Origin: Thalassotalea sp. PS06
GTDB taxonomy: Bacteria > Pseudomonadota > Gammaproteobacteria > Enterobacterales > Alteromonadaceae
DNA length: 64,000 nucleotides
Reading direction: 5' to 3'
NCBI RefSeq assembly: GCF_007197775.1
Contig: NZ_CP041638.1
Span: 1-64,000 of the forward strand
Under the pieces are notes generated by a model. That model saw only the letters and a list, made by a program, of their open reading frames with translations. It searched no databases and had not been told where the DNA came from. Position 1 is the stretch's first letter. The number at the start of each line of letters is the position of its first letter. The position numbers were made by a program, and so were the translations under genes. Below are positions 32,935 through 45,321 of the stretch, in pieces.

Positions 32935-33762
32935 ATGAATTCCCGGCAATATTGCGTGTTCGGTAACCCTATCAAACAATCCCGTTCTCCTTGGATACAT
33001 CAACAATTTGCAAGTCAGCTAAATATCAATATTGATTATCAGGCTAGGCTTGCACCTGAGGATGGATTTGCCGATGCTTTTAAATCGTTTGTTGCTGCTG
33101 GCGGTGAAGGAGCGAATGTAACCGCACCGTTTAAAGAACAAGCCTGGCAATTGTGTGATAGTTTATCTACGACGGCCAAAGCTAGTGGTGCAGTGAACAC
33201 CCTTTATTTAGAGAGGGATAAACTTTGCGGCGATAACACCGATGGTTTTGGCTTAGTGGCAGATCTACACCGACAACAGGTGCAGTTAATCGATGCAAAA
33301 ATATTGTTGTTAGGTGCCGGTGGCGCTGCAAGGGGAGTGATCCCCGCACTATTAAGTGAAAATCCAAAATCATTGACGATTGCCAATCGCACCGCATCGA
33401 AAGCTCATAATCTGCAAAATCATTTCAGTGACTCAAGAATTCTCGCCTGTGGGTTTGATGAACTGCAAGCCGGTAGTTTCGATGTCATTATTAATGCAAC
33501 CTCGGCGGGTCTTGCTCAGCAGCGTCCAGATGTGAGTTCATCTATTATTGGCGCCAATACGATTTGCTATGACATGGTGTATCAGGCTAAACCTACGGGG
33601 TTTATGACATGGTGTCACGATCATGGCGCCAGCCAATGCATTGATGGTCTGGGTATGCTGGTAGGGCAGGCGGCAAAAAGCTTCTCTATCTGGTTTGGCA
33701 CCATGCCGGATATCGATCCGGTAATTGAAGAGCTGAGACGTTTGCTTATTCAGGGGAAATAA
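32935..33762 (+). CDS. aroE: Shikimate dehydrogenase
   Basis: AroE reduces 3-dehydroshikimate with NADPH in aromatic amino acid synthesis. The 275-residue protein has FGNPIKQSRSPWIH for substrate binding, the catalytic lysine 67 in NVTAPFK, aspartate 103 in GDNTDGFG and the nucleotide motif GAGGAARG. It is followed immediately by the DUF1488 gene, the same pair (aroE-yrdB) as in E. coli. Confidence 0.97.
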   Translation: MNSRQYCVFGNPIKQSRSPWIHQQFASQLNINIDYQARLAPEDGFADAFKSFVAAGGEGANVTAPFKEQAWQLCDSLSTTAKASGAVNTLYLERDKLCGDNTDGFGLVADLHRQQVQLIDAKILLLGAGGAARGVIPALLSENPKSLTIANRTASKAHNLQNHFSDSRILACGFDELQAGSFDVIINATSAGLAQQRPDVSSSIIGANTICYDMVYQAKPTGFMTWCHDHGASQCIDGLGMLVGQAAKSFSIWFGTMPDIDPVIEELRRLLIQGK

Positions 33763-34002
33763 ATGAATCAGTCACTTTTATTCAATGATGATTTTGAGGT
33801 GCTTGTTGATCAATCTCTGGTTCGATTTAGTGGCATGGCATCCGGAAGAAAGGTTGTTATAGTCGTTAACTTCAAACCGAATGCACTACCCAAGCCTGGT
33901 GCGATTAGCCAGGAGTTAAAGTTCGATTTGGAAGCACTGGTGGAAGAGTGGACCGAAGATAATGATCTCGATGATGTTACCGAGATCAGCTTGAGTTACT
34001 AA
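33763..34002 (+). CDS. yrdB: DUF1488 family protein (YrdB-like)
   Basis: A 79-residue acidic protein whose ATG follows the aroE stop directly. It belongs to the DUF1488 family by position and by length. No function is known. The tight spacing indicates translation from the aroE message. Confidence 0.82.
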   Translation: MNQSLLFNDDFEVLVDQSLVRFSGMASGRKVVIVVNFKPNALPKPGAISQELKFDLEALVEEWTEDNDLDDVTEISLSY

Positions 34003-34008
34003 CGTTTT

Positions 34009-34560
34009 TTATTCAGTTTCCGCGAGATATTCGTCCTTTAATAGCACGTAGTTCTCGGCAGATTTTGCCAGAAACTGAATTTCAGCGTCATTTAACTCTC
34101 GAGCCTTTTTCATCGGATTGCCAAAGTAAAGGTAGCCAGATTCTAAAACCTTGTTAGGTGGTACCAAGGTACCGGCACCAATAATCACATCATCTTCAAC
34201 CTTAGCTCCATCCATAATAATCGCACCCATGCCGACCAGTATTCGACTTCCTAGTTGACATCCATGCAGCATAGCTTTGTGTCCTATGGTTACATCGTCG
34301 CCAATAATAAGAGGATGACCATCAGGGTTGTACGGGGTTTTTCGAGTTACATGTAAAACCGTGCCATCCTGAACATTGGTACGTTTGCCGATACGAATAA
34401 TATTGACATCACCTCGTGCTGCAACAAGAGGCCAAATACTACTATCTTCGCCGATATGAATATCACCGACGATTACACTCGAAGAATCAATGTAGACATT
34501 TTTGCCTAATGTAGGGCTGATATTTTTATATGAACGGGTTGAAGGGTGCTTAGCAGGCAT
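34009..34560 (-). CDS. yrdA: Gamma-class carbonic anhydrase family protein
   Basis: The 183-residue protein is a left-handed beta-helix of hexapeptide repeats (VIVGDIHIGEDSSIWPLVAARGDV, continuing as VGMGAIIMDGAKV and DDVIIGAGTLVPP). The histidines of GHKAMLHGC and an HVT stretch match the metal ligands of the gamma-carbonic anhydrase family. Length equals E. coli YrdA (184). It converges on the aroE-yrdB pair with 6 bases between stops. Whether it hydrates CO2 is not certain for this subfamily. Confidence 0.93.
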   Translation of the reverse strand: MPAKHPSTRSYKNISPTLGKNVYIDSSSVIVGDIHIGEDSSIWPLVAARGDVNIIRIGKRTNVQDGTVLHVTRKTPYNPDGHPLIIGDDVTIGHKAMLHGCQLGSRILVGMGAIIMDGAKVEDDVIIGAGTLVPPNKVLESGYLYFGNPMKKARELNDAEIQFLAKSAENYVLLKDEYLAETE

Positions 34561-34821
34561 AAGGATAATTACTTTATTTGACGATTTGAGTATAAATTTA
34601 ACAAAGAAAGGCTAAAACGTTAAAAAAATTGTTAATTAAATTGCGATTTACATCCCAAAAACTTAAAAAACACCATTAAGTTATTGATTATATGTGAGGA
34701 GTTTTCTTAATACTCAAAGAGGAGATGGCAATTATAGGTAATCGTTGAACCGCTTAATATATATGGCTTGTACGGAATTTGTGCAAATAAACGAGTTTTT
34801 CGATTTTTTTCAAAAAAACAG

Positions 34822-34849
34822 TTGACGTGAAATTCAAAATCCCTAAAAT
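34822..34849 (+). promoter_or_regulatory. rRNA operon promoter P1
   Basis: TTGACG (34822-34827) and TAAAAT (34844-34849) are spaced by 16 bases, with an A/T-rich UP-like segment just upstream and a GCGCATCC discriminator downstream. The GC-rich discriminator is typical of stringently controlled rRNA promoters. The 261 bases between yrdA and this promoter (34561-34821) hold no gene. Confidence 0.85.
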
Positions 34850-34979
34850 GCGCATCCACTTCCACGGGACATCCCTACGAAGTGTTTTGAGAAGATAACT
34901 AAAGACGAGAGTCACAGTTATAGCAACCGAAACGGTAAGATTTGAAAACAAACTTTTCAAATTAATTTACGAAAAACGG

Positions 34980-35007
34980 TTGACATCAAAACTGGATGGC
35001 GTAGAAT
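34980..35007 (+). promoter_or_regulatory. rRNA operon promoter P2
   Basis: TTGACA (34980-34985) and TAGAAT (35002-35007) are again 16 bases apart and followed by the same GCGCATCC discriminator as P1. An A/T-rich UP-like segment precedes it. P1 and P2 form the tandem arrangement known for rrn operons. Confidence 0.88.
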
Positions 35008-35078
35008 GCGCATCCGCTCTGAACGACAGAGCAAACACCAAACACAAATGAGATGTTTGGTTAACTTCGCAAGAAGTA

Positions 35079-35090
35079 GTTCTTTAACAA
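35079..35090 (+). promoter_or_regulatory. rrn leader boxA antitermination site
   Basis: The sequence GTTCTTTAACAA matches the boxA core TGCTCTTTAACA recognised by NusB-NusE. A second copy occurs in the 16S-23S spacer at 37265-37276. Confidence 0.75.
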
Positions 35091-35292
35091 TTAGTTATCA
35101 AGCAATTTGTGTGGGCACTCACGTTAAGATTGATTTTACCATTAGCTCGTAAGAGCAAATAGAAAAGTCTTAATGATTTGTGACACATGAGTCTTTATTA
35201 ATTTATTTAATAATACGTTTATATGTCAGTTACCTTAATTGGTAACAAGTGATTCATTGAGCAGTATCTTCGGATACACCAAGACAACTTTT

Positions 35293-36834
<1,542 letters not shown>

Positions 36835-36919
36835 ACCTTAAGTAAAACAACTTTCTTGAGTGTTCACACAAATTGCTTTGATAACGAATAAAGACGATGA
36901 CCCTGTACGTCAGAATTAT

Positions 36920-36995
36920 GGGGCTATAGCTCAGCTGGGAGAGCGCCTGCCTTGCACGCAGGAGGTCAGCAGTTCGATCCTGCTTAGCTCCACCA
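36920..36995 (+). tRNA. tRNA-Ala (UGC)
   Basis: A 76-base cloverleaf in the 16S-23S spacer with anticodon TGC in CCTTGCACG, acceptor stem GGGGCTA / TAGCTCC (one G-U pair), T-loop GTTCGATCC and an encoded CCA end. Confidence 0.97.
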
Positions 36996-37025
36996 TTTTA
37001 CGACTGACAGGTTTGAAAATACTGT

Positions 37026-37102
<77 letters not shown>

Positions 37103-37605
37103 ATTTCGATTTTCTCTGCGTTGTTTTGCCACTCGTTTATTGAAAAATAAACGTCGCGTCAAAACGCCTTGATAAAACCGAAATTACATTGTCATCAAGA
37201 AATTAAAGATAAGAGCTAAGCTTAATTGGCGAGTTTTTATCTTTAGTTTCTATCTTTAGAAACCTGTTCTTTAACAATTTGGAAAGCTGATATTAAACCC
37301 GGTGTTTATATTCAACAACTCGTGTCGCGCGAGGTGTTGGCCAAATATAAATACCAAAACGGATAACGTAAGTTATCCGGCTAATAATCTTTATGATTAT
37401 TAATTCTTACTCAAGTAATCTATTAGATTGCGTTATCTCCAAGGATGGGGTGTATCCTGAATTTTGTCTGGAACAAAATCAGGGAAATGTCAGACATACA
37501 ACGAAAGACAACAGTGCACAGAGCACAGCAAGCAGATTCTGCTTTCTGAATTCTGCCATCTGTCGTCTTGAAGATACTTCTTCGTGAGTTTTCTTTGGGT
37601 TGTAT
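37103..37605 (+). other. 16S-23S spacer after the tRNAs
   Basis: About 500 bases without a gene. It holds a long fold-back around 37105-37187, a boxA (GTTCTTTAACAA) near 37265-37276, a hairpin around CCTGAATTTTGT / ACAAAATCAGG at 37456-37483, and the 5' arm of the 23S processing stem just before 37606, which pairs with bases about 40607-40624. These are expected rRNA maturation elements. Confidence 0.75.
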
Positions 37606-40607
<3,002 letters not shown>

Positions 40608-40794
40608 TACAACACCAAAGAAAATTGTGTTGTTTGACATGCTACGCAGTCAAATAGATAGAGTAAGAATTTATATTGATACAGCTTTTCGAATTAAAGT
40701 TAGAAGCGTCTTGATAGCGGAGTAAACAACACTCAGAACGCATCAGGAGGCCCCGTTCGCCAACGGGGCAAAAATCTTCTAGCGTACGATTTTT

Positions 40795-40910
40795 GTCTAG
40801 CGACAATAGCGTTGTGGAACCACCTGATCCCATGCCGAACTCAGAAGTGAAACGCAATAGCGCCGATGGTAGTGTGGGAGTTCCCATGTGAGAGTAGGTC
40901 ATCGCTAGGC
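40795..40910 (+). rRNA. rrf: 5S ribosomal RNA
   Basis: About 116 bases with the closing stem GTCTAGCGA / TCGCTAGGC and the conserved core CCCATGCCGAACTCAGAAGTGAAACG (given here only as landmark; core at about 40831-40856). It lies about 190 bases after 23S. A small GC-rich hairpin (CCCCGTT...AACGGGG at 40752-40768) precedes it. Confidence 0.95.
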
Positions 40911-40923
40911 TCCTAATTAAAGG

Positions 40924-40947
40924 AAAACCCGCTAATCGCGGGTTTTT
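40924..40947 (+). terminator. Terminator between 5S and tRNA-Tyr
   Basis: AAAACCCGC-TAAT-C-GCGGGTTTTT forms a strong stem with a T-run 13 bases after 5S, five bases before tRNA-Tyr. The tRNA is therefore transcribed by read-through or by an unrecognised start. Confidence 0.85.
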
Positions 40948-40952
40948 CGTCT

Positions 40953-41037
40953 GGAGGGGTTCCCGAGTGGCCAAAGGGATCAGACTGTAAATCTGACGGC
41001 TCTGCCTTCGGTGGTTCGAATCCACCTCCCTCCACCA
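40953..41037 (+). tRNA. tRNA-Tyr (GUA)
   Basis: An 85-base class II tRNA with long variable arm, anticodon GTA in GACTGTAAATC, acceptor GGAGGGG / TCCCTCC (one G-U pair) and encoded CCA. It begins right after the 5S terminator. The last 18 bases, plus six beyond, are duplicated at 41178-41201. Confidence 0.96.
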
Positions 41038-41044
41038 TCATTAC

Positions 41045-41071
41045 AAAAGCCTGCTACGTGCAGGCTTTTTT
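41045..41071 (+). terminator. Terminator after tRNA-Tyr
   Basis: AAAAGCCTGC-TACGT-GCAGGCTTTTTTG lies 7 bases after the tRNA. Confidence 0.9.
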
Positions 41072-41177
41072 GTTTTCTACAGGGAGTGGAAGAGAACCGT
41101 GGTTCGACAAAATAGTAGGGAACTATTTTGAACGCTCTAGCGTCCCTTTAGGGTTAAATACATGGAGGTATTTTATC

Positions 41178-41201
41178 ATCCACCTCCCTCCACCATCATT
41201 A
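41178..41201 (+). repeat. Duplicated 3' end of tRNA-Tyr
   Basis: The 24 bases at 41020-41043 (3' end of tRNA-Tyr with CCA and six following bases) recur exactly here, 158 bases on, and are again followed by a terminator. A fragment GTGGTTCGA of the T-arm also recurs near 41099. It is the same type of structure as the larger array after tRNA-His and as the rtT repeats described after E. coli tyrT. Confidence 0.8.
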
Positions 41202-41206
41202 AGTTG

Positions 41207-41235
41207 AAAAGCCCGCTCTAACGAGCGGGCTTTTT
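41207..41235 (+). terminator. Terminator after the tRNA-Tyr tail repeat
   Basis: AAAAGCCCGCTC-TAAC-GAGCGGGCTTTTT is a strong stem with T-run. The following 400 bases up to the SDR gene (41236-41636) hold no gene; the promoter-proximal part is described separately. Confidence 0.9.
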
Positions 41236-41509
41236 GCGTTTGAGGGAGTCTTACGAAGGTGGATAAAATACTCCCTGCGTCGTATTTTTGGGTGACGAAT
41301 AGGAAACCCTATTCGCTGAGGACTCCGTCGAAAGTTTGATAACATCTTCACAAAATGCTCTTTATAACACTACGGCAACGCTGCCTTCGACAACGTCTTC
41401 ACCGATGCAATCCTCATCCCTAGGTCATCCATGACCAAAACCTTTAAGGCTTGCCTTAACTCCCTCTAAAAAAATTTGAAAATAATCTAAAATTTTTTGA
41501 TAAGTCGTT

Positions 41510-41555
41510 TTGGTCAGACAATTAGGTTGACAATGTTGGTTGCGTTGGTTAATTT
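41510..41555 (+). promoter_or_regulatory. Candidate promoter and operator of the SDR gene
   Basis: TTGACA at 41527-41532 has a weak -10 TAATTT at 41550-41555 (17-base spacing). Three TTGGT elements (41510, 41536, 41545) overlap it. The same core occurs before eda and before the receptor gene, so a shared operator for the GntR regulator of this locus is possible. Confidence 0.45.
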
Positions 41556-41636
41556 TTTAAAAGTTAGCTACTTGGTTGTGCGGGATCAGATACTAACCTT
41601 CTAAAAATTAAAAAATAGGACTTTTGGAGATAGTTT

Positions 41637-42383
41637 ATGTCAATGAAAGATAAAGTAGCTATTGTTGCTGGTGGGGGCAGGGATATCGGCCGTGCATGCG
41701 CATTAGATTTAGCGAGTAAAGGGGCTAATATTGTCCTTACATACCATTCAAGCGAAGAAACCGCGCAAAGTGCTGTAAAAGAAATTGAAGCTTTAGGTGT
41801 CAAAGCGATAGCGATTAAGGCCGATCTTACTGACCAGGTTCAGGTGTCAATGGTGGTAAATAAAGCCATTGAATCTATGGGAAAGATAGATTGCTTGGTG
41901 CATGTTTCTGGCGGTCTAGTCGATCGGGTGAAGATTTCTGAGATGTCGATGAGCCACTGGAATAAAGTAATGGACGTTAACCTGACGTCTTTGTTTATGA
42001 TGTGTCATGAAGTGATCCCTCATATGTCGACAGGCAGCACAATTGTTACATTCGCCTCTCAGGCGGGTCGAGACGGAGGTGGCCCTGGTGCGGTTGCGTA
42101 TGCAGCTTCAAAAGGTGCGGTTATGACCTTTACTCGTGGCTTAGCCAAAGAGCTTGGCCCTGACATTCGCGTTAACAGTGTTTGCCCTGGCATGATAGCA
42201 ACAGGATTTCACGATACCTTTACTGCCGACCAGGTACGTAAAAATGTTGCAGGTGCTACCTGTGCAAAGCGTGAAGGTACGTCAGAAGAGGTTGCTAAAC
42301 TGGTAACTTTCCTGGCTAGTGATGCTTCATCGTATATGACAGGTAATAATGTCGACATCAACGGTGGCTTATTGTTCTCATAA
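41637..42383 (+). CDS. SDR oxidoreductase, probable DEH reductase
   Basis: The 248-residue classical short-chain dehydrogenase has the nucleotide motif AGGGRDIGR at 11-19, N115, S141 and the catalytic Y155-x3-K159 (YAASK). In an alginate locus it most likely reduces 4-deoxy-L-erythro-5-hexoseulose uronate (DEH) to 2-keto-3-deoxy-D-gluconate (KDG), the step between lyases and KdgK, as known for SDR DEH reductases. The assignment rests on context, since SDR sequence alone does not fix substrate. ATG 41637 has GGAG at 41625-41628; a second ATG at 41643 is possible. It is a single-gene unit with its own terminator. Confidence 0.82.
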   Translation: MSMKDKVAIVAGGGRDIGRACALDLASKGANIVLTYHSSEETAQSAVKEIEALGVKAIAIKADLTDQVQVSMVVNKAIESMGKIDCLVHVSGGLVDRVKISEMSMSHWNKVMDVNLTSLFMMCHEVIPHMSTGSTIVTFASQAGRDGGGPGAVAYAASKGAVMTFTRGLAKELGPDIRVNSVCPGMIATGFHDTFTADQVRKNVAGATCAKREGTSEEVAKLVTFLASDASSYMTGNNVDINGGLLFS

Positions 42384-42403
42384 GCTAACAGCATCGATTA
42401 AAT

Positions 42404-42432
42404 AAAAAACCACTCACTGGAGTGGTTTTTTT
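42404..42432 (+). terminator. Terminator after the SDR gene
   Basis: AAAAAACCACTC-ACT-GGAGTGGTTTTTTT begins 20 bases after the stop codon. Confidence 0.93.
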
Positions 42433-42470
42433 ACACCCTAAACCTAATTGTAATACCAAATGTAATATAA

Positions 42471-42501
42471 TTGGTTTACAAAACGATCTTTTTTGGTAAT
42501 A
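42471..42501 (+). promoter_or_regulatory. TTGGT-type candidate operators before eda
   Basis: TTGGTTTACA (42471-42480) and TTGGTAATA (42493-42501) stand 85-115 bases before eda. They match the repeated core seen in the receptor promoter. An ATACCAA at 42453-42459 lies in the opposite orientation. The role as GntR sites is an inference. Confidence 0.45.
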
Positions 42502-42585
42502 TTTAACCCGCTCGCTGAATGGATATTAACTTTAGTGTCATCAGTTTTCTTTTAAACCTTGAGGACAATCAACAAGGGGCTAAAC

Positions 42586-43203
42586 ATGCCAACTTTCTCT
42601 TCAATGATGGGTGATCAAACCATTTTACCTATCGTTCAGGCCAATACACCGGAACAGGGCGTTGAAATCGCCAAAGCCATGCAAGCTGCAAACTTAAAAG
42701 CAGTTGAAGTCGTTCTTCGCACAGAACAAGCGTTAGCTACGATAACGGCAATTAAAGAACAGCTTCCTGATCTTAAGGTCGGCGCAGGTACCGTGTTAGA
42801 CGAAGGCATGATAGATGCCGTTATCAAGGCGGGTGCAGATTTCATTGTTACCCCGGCGAGCACGCCAAAGCTTTTAAAAGCCCTGGCTGAATCCAATATC
42901 CCTGCGTTGCCTGGTGTTGCATCAGGATCAGAAGTGTTAATGGCAAGAGAGCATGGTTTTAGCGAACTTAAGTTTTTCCCGGCAGAACAAAAAGGTGGTG
43001 CACCATTTATTAAATCGATTTCGTCGGTTTTCGCAGGAATTAGTTTTTGTCCAACCGGCGGCATCCATGCTGGAAACAAAGATGATTACCTAAATTTGCC
43101 TAATGTATTTGCTGTTGGCGGCACTTGGATGGCAAAACCAGAATGGGTGGCAAACGGAGAATGGCAAAAGATAACTGATGCCTGTATCGAAGCAAATCAA
43201 TAG
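42586..43203 (+). CDS. eda: KDPG/KHG aldolase
   Basis: Eda cleaves 2-keto-3-deoxy-6-phosphogluconate to pyruvate and glyceraldehyde-3-phosphate. From ATG 42586, with AGGGG 6 bases upstream, the 205-residue protein has the catalytic Glu41 in AVEVVLRT, the Schiff-base Lys129 in LKFFPAE and GAGTVLDE. A longer frame from TTG 42559 lacks support. It is followed by the class II aldolase after 12 bases. This is the final step of the alginate monomer route encoded around it. Confidence 0.95.
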   Translation: MPTFSSMMGDQTILPIVQANTPEQGVEIAKAMQAANLKAVEVVLRTEQALATITAIKEQLPDLKVGAGTVLDEGMIDAVIKAGADFIVTPASTPKLLKALAESNIPALPGVASGSEVLMAREHGFSELKFFPAEQKGGAPFIKSISSVFAGISFCPTGGIHAGNKDDYLNLPNVFAVGGTWMAKPEWVANGEWQKITDACIEANQ

Positions 43204-43215
43204 GTCTTAAACACC

Positions 43216-44295
43216 ATGAGCGGATTAAAACAATCAATTAAGCCAGGCGTTGTTTTCGGCAATCAGGTTACTGAACTTTTAGATCATGCCAGGAATAATG
43301 GCTATGCCATTCCTGCAATAAACGTGACTGGAACGCAATCAGTAAATGCTGCACTGGAAGCTGCCAATAAGTTAAACTCGCCGGTGATTATTCAATTATC
43401 CCACGGCGGAGCCGGTTTTTTCATTGGTAAGGGCTCGCCATTAGAAAAAATGCAGCAGTCAATTCAAGGCGCGATCGCTGCAGCTACCTATGTAAATCAG
43501 GTAGCCGAGCATTATCAGGTACCAGTAATTTTGCACACTGATCATGCCAATCTGCCTTTGCTTCCATGGATTGATGGCATGCTTGCCGCTTCTAAAGAAC
43601 ATATGTCTATTACCGGTAATCCGCTTTTTAGCTCCCATATGATTGATTTATCCGCAGAGCCACTGCAAAAGAACCTGGATATTTGCTGTAACTACCTACG
43701 CGAAATGGCCGAGATGGATATGACGTTGGAGATAGAGTTAGGTTGTACTGGTGGCGAGGAAGACGGTATCGATAACTCTCATCTCGACAACAGCATGCTT
43801 TATACCCAGCCAGAAGACGTAGCTCTGGCCTGGAAACAGTTATCAGCTATCAGCCCAAGATTCACCATTGCCGCTTCTTTTGGCAATGTTCACGGTGTTT
43901 ATAAACCGGGTAACGTTCAATTGACACCCGAGATTCTGAAACGCTCGCAAGAGCATGTGGCAGAAGAGTTTTCGTTATCAGATAAGCCAGTAAACTTTGT
44001 ATTCCATGGCGGTTCTGGTTCTGAATTGGATGATATTCATCGGGCTATCGATTATGGCGCGGTTAAAATGAATATCGACACCGATACTCAATGGGCAATG
44101 TGGGATGGCGTTAACCGTTATCAACAGGAAAATAAGGGTTACCTGCAGAGCCAGATTGGTAATCCTGAAGGAAATGATAAGCCGAATAAGAAGTACTACG
44201 ACCCTAGGGTCTGGTTGCGCGAGGGGGAAACCTCGATGGTTAAACGCCTCGAACAGGCTTTTGCAGACTTAAAATGTGTAAATCGATACGCTTAA
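43216..44295 (+). CDS. fbaA: Class II fructose-bisphosphate aldolase
   Basis: A zinc-dependent aldolase that interconverts fructose-1,6-bisphosphate with dihydroxyacetone phosphate and glyceraldehyde-3-phosphate. The 359 residues equal E. coli FbaA, and the catalytic Asp109 and zinc ligand His110 of HTDH are at the same positions. ELGCTGGEEDG and FHGGSGS are also present. Co-transcription with eda suggests that it channels triose phosphate from alginate upward to hexose phosphate. A tagatose-bisphosphate or related substrate cannot be excluded. Probably a second aldolase gene exists elsewhere. Confidence 0.9.
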   Translation: MSGLKQSIKPGVVFGNQVTELLDHARNNGYAIPAINVTGTQSVNAALEAANKLNSPVIIQLSHGGAGFFIGKGSPLEKMQQSIQGAIAAATYVNQVAEHYQVPVILHTDHANLPLLPWIDGMLAASKEHMSITGNPLFSSHMIDLSAEPLQKNLDICCNYLREMAEMDMTLEIELGCTGGEEDGIDNSHLDNSMLYTQPEDVALAWKQLSAISPRFTIAASFGNVHGVYKPGNVQLTPEILKRSQEHVAEEFSLSDKPVNFVFHGGSGSELDDIHRAIDYGAVKMNIDTDTQWAMWDGVNRYQQENKGYLQSQIGNPEGNDKPNKKYYDPRVWLREGETSMVKRLEQAFADLKCVNRYA

Positions 44296-44318
44296 CGATT
44301 CGCTAATCTTTAAAAGAG

Positions 44319-44347
44319 AGTTAATCTGGTGAATTGCCAGATTAACT
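44319..44347. terminator. Shared hairpin between fbaA and gntR
   Basis: An 11-base perfect stem AGTTAATCTGG / CCAGATTAACT with a 7-base loop spans the convergent ends, with flanking A and T residues. It includes the gntR stop codon and probably serves both directions. Confidence 0.7.
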
Positions 44348-45076
44348 CTTCACCAAGTGGTTTAATGAATACAAATCACGAGTCTCGCTGGTTTTACGGC
44401 GAACTTCTTCCAAAGCTCTTGCCTCACTTGCTTCAAACAGAGAGTTGATTAAGCGATTAAAGTGCTCATGCATTGCCGCTCTTGCACCTTGTGAGTCACG
44501 ATTTTTAAGCGCTTGATAAATACTCGTGTGTTCCCGCAAACGTTCCGCATCACTTTGACTACAAACCCCCTTGTAGGCTGCCTGAATATCAAGATTTGTT
44601 TCTCTTTGCTCCCAAAGTCCGGCAATCGTCAGCTGCAACGCATTGTTGCGGGTTGCACTGGAAATAATCACATGGAATTCCTTATCCGCTTGTTCTGGGT
44701 TGTCACCTGAACCCATTTGGATAAGAGTTTGATTAAGACGATCGAGTTCTTCATCGGTTATGGTTGATGCTGCTAATGCTGCTGCTTCACCTTCAACAAG
44801 CGCGCGAGCTTGTGTCAATTCGAAAGCACTGATGTTTGGTCCGTCGTGTTTGTCATTACGACTTTCCAGAACATAGACACCAGAACTGGTTTTAACTTCC
44901 ACTCTGCCTCTTACCTCTAAAGCGATAATGGCTTCACGAATGGTGGGGCGACTTACGCTAAAAGTTTCAGCAAGCACACGCTCTGGCGGTAAACGACTAC
45001 CGACAGGGTAGGCTCCGGCATCAATCTGTTCTTCAATCTGATCCACGATTTGCCAAAACAATCGACGATTTTTCAT
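44342..45076 (-). CDS. FadR-type GntR transcriptional regulator
   Basis: The 244-residue regulator has an N-terminal winged helix-turn-helix (GSRLPPERVLAETFSVSRPTIREAI, near 20-45) and a C-terminal all-helical FCD ligand-binding domain. An upstream ATG at 45124 is in frame, but ATG 45076 has AGGA 8 bases upstream and starts the usual GntR sequence. It lies between eda-fbaA and the divergent receptor operon. Proposed role: repressor of the alginate genes, with a metabolite such as KDG as inducer. Both target and ligand are inferred. Confidence 0.88.
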   Translation of the reverse strand: MKNRRLFWQIVDQIEEQIDAGAYPVGSRLPPERVLAETFSVSRPTIREAIIALEVRGRVEVKTSSGVYVLESRNDKHDGPNISAFELTQARALVEGEAAALAASTITDEELDRLNQTLIQMGSGDNPEQADKEFHVIISSATRNNALQLTIAGLWEQRETNLDIQAAYKGVCSQSDAERLREHTSIYQALKNRDSQGARAAMHEHFNRLINSLFEASEARALEEVRRKTSETRDLYSLNHLVKS

Positions 45077-45199
45077 GTTGTATTTCCTATATAACACAAA
45101 GTTTATTTGTGGTGTTGAGGTCAAACCTCAGTCTAATTAAGGCCTGTATTTAAATTAGGCCAAAAATCATTCTATCCCAAGTTTTCCGATGCTGTCAAA

Positions 45200-45299
45200 T
45201 TGGTAATATATGGTGACAGAATTGTCTTACAATTGGTAATAACAAAATTGGCAATTCTGCTGGTTAGTGTTTGACAATTGTCTGCGGTATTGGTTACAT
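45200..45299 (+). promoter_or_regulatory. Receptor-operon promoter with repeated TTGGT elements
   Basis: TTGGTAATA at 45200-45208 and 45233-45241 and TTGGTTACA at 45290-45298 stand upstream of the receptor gene. TTGACA at 45271-45276 followed after 17-18 bases by a weak -10 at 45294-45300 forms a candidate sigma-70 promoter, with the third element on top of the -10. Binding there would block RNA polymerase. The region also contains the divergent gntR promoter. Confidence 0.5.
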
Positions 45300-45321
45300 T
45301 AAATTGTCTGTACATGAATAG

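Noticed and set aside
34754..34960. Minus-strand 68-residue frame before the rRNA operon
   Set aside because: It overlaps the tandem rRNA promoters and has no ribosome-binding site.
41020..41201. attL/attR pair of an integrated element at tRNA-Tyr
   Set aside because: The two 24-base copies are only 158 bases apart and no integrase or cargo lies between or beside them. A tail repeat of the rtT kind explains it better.
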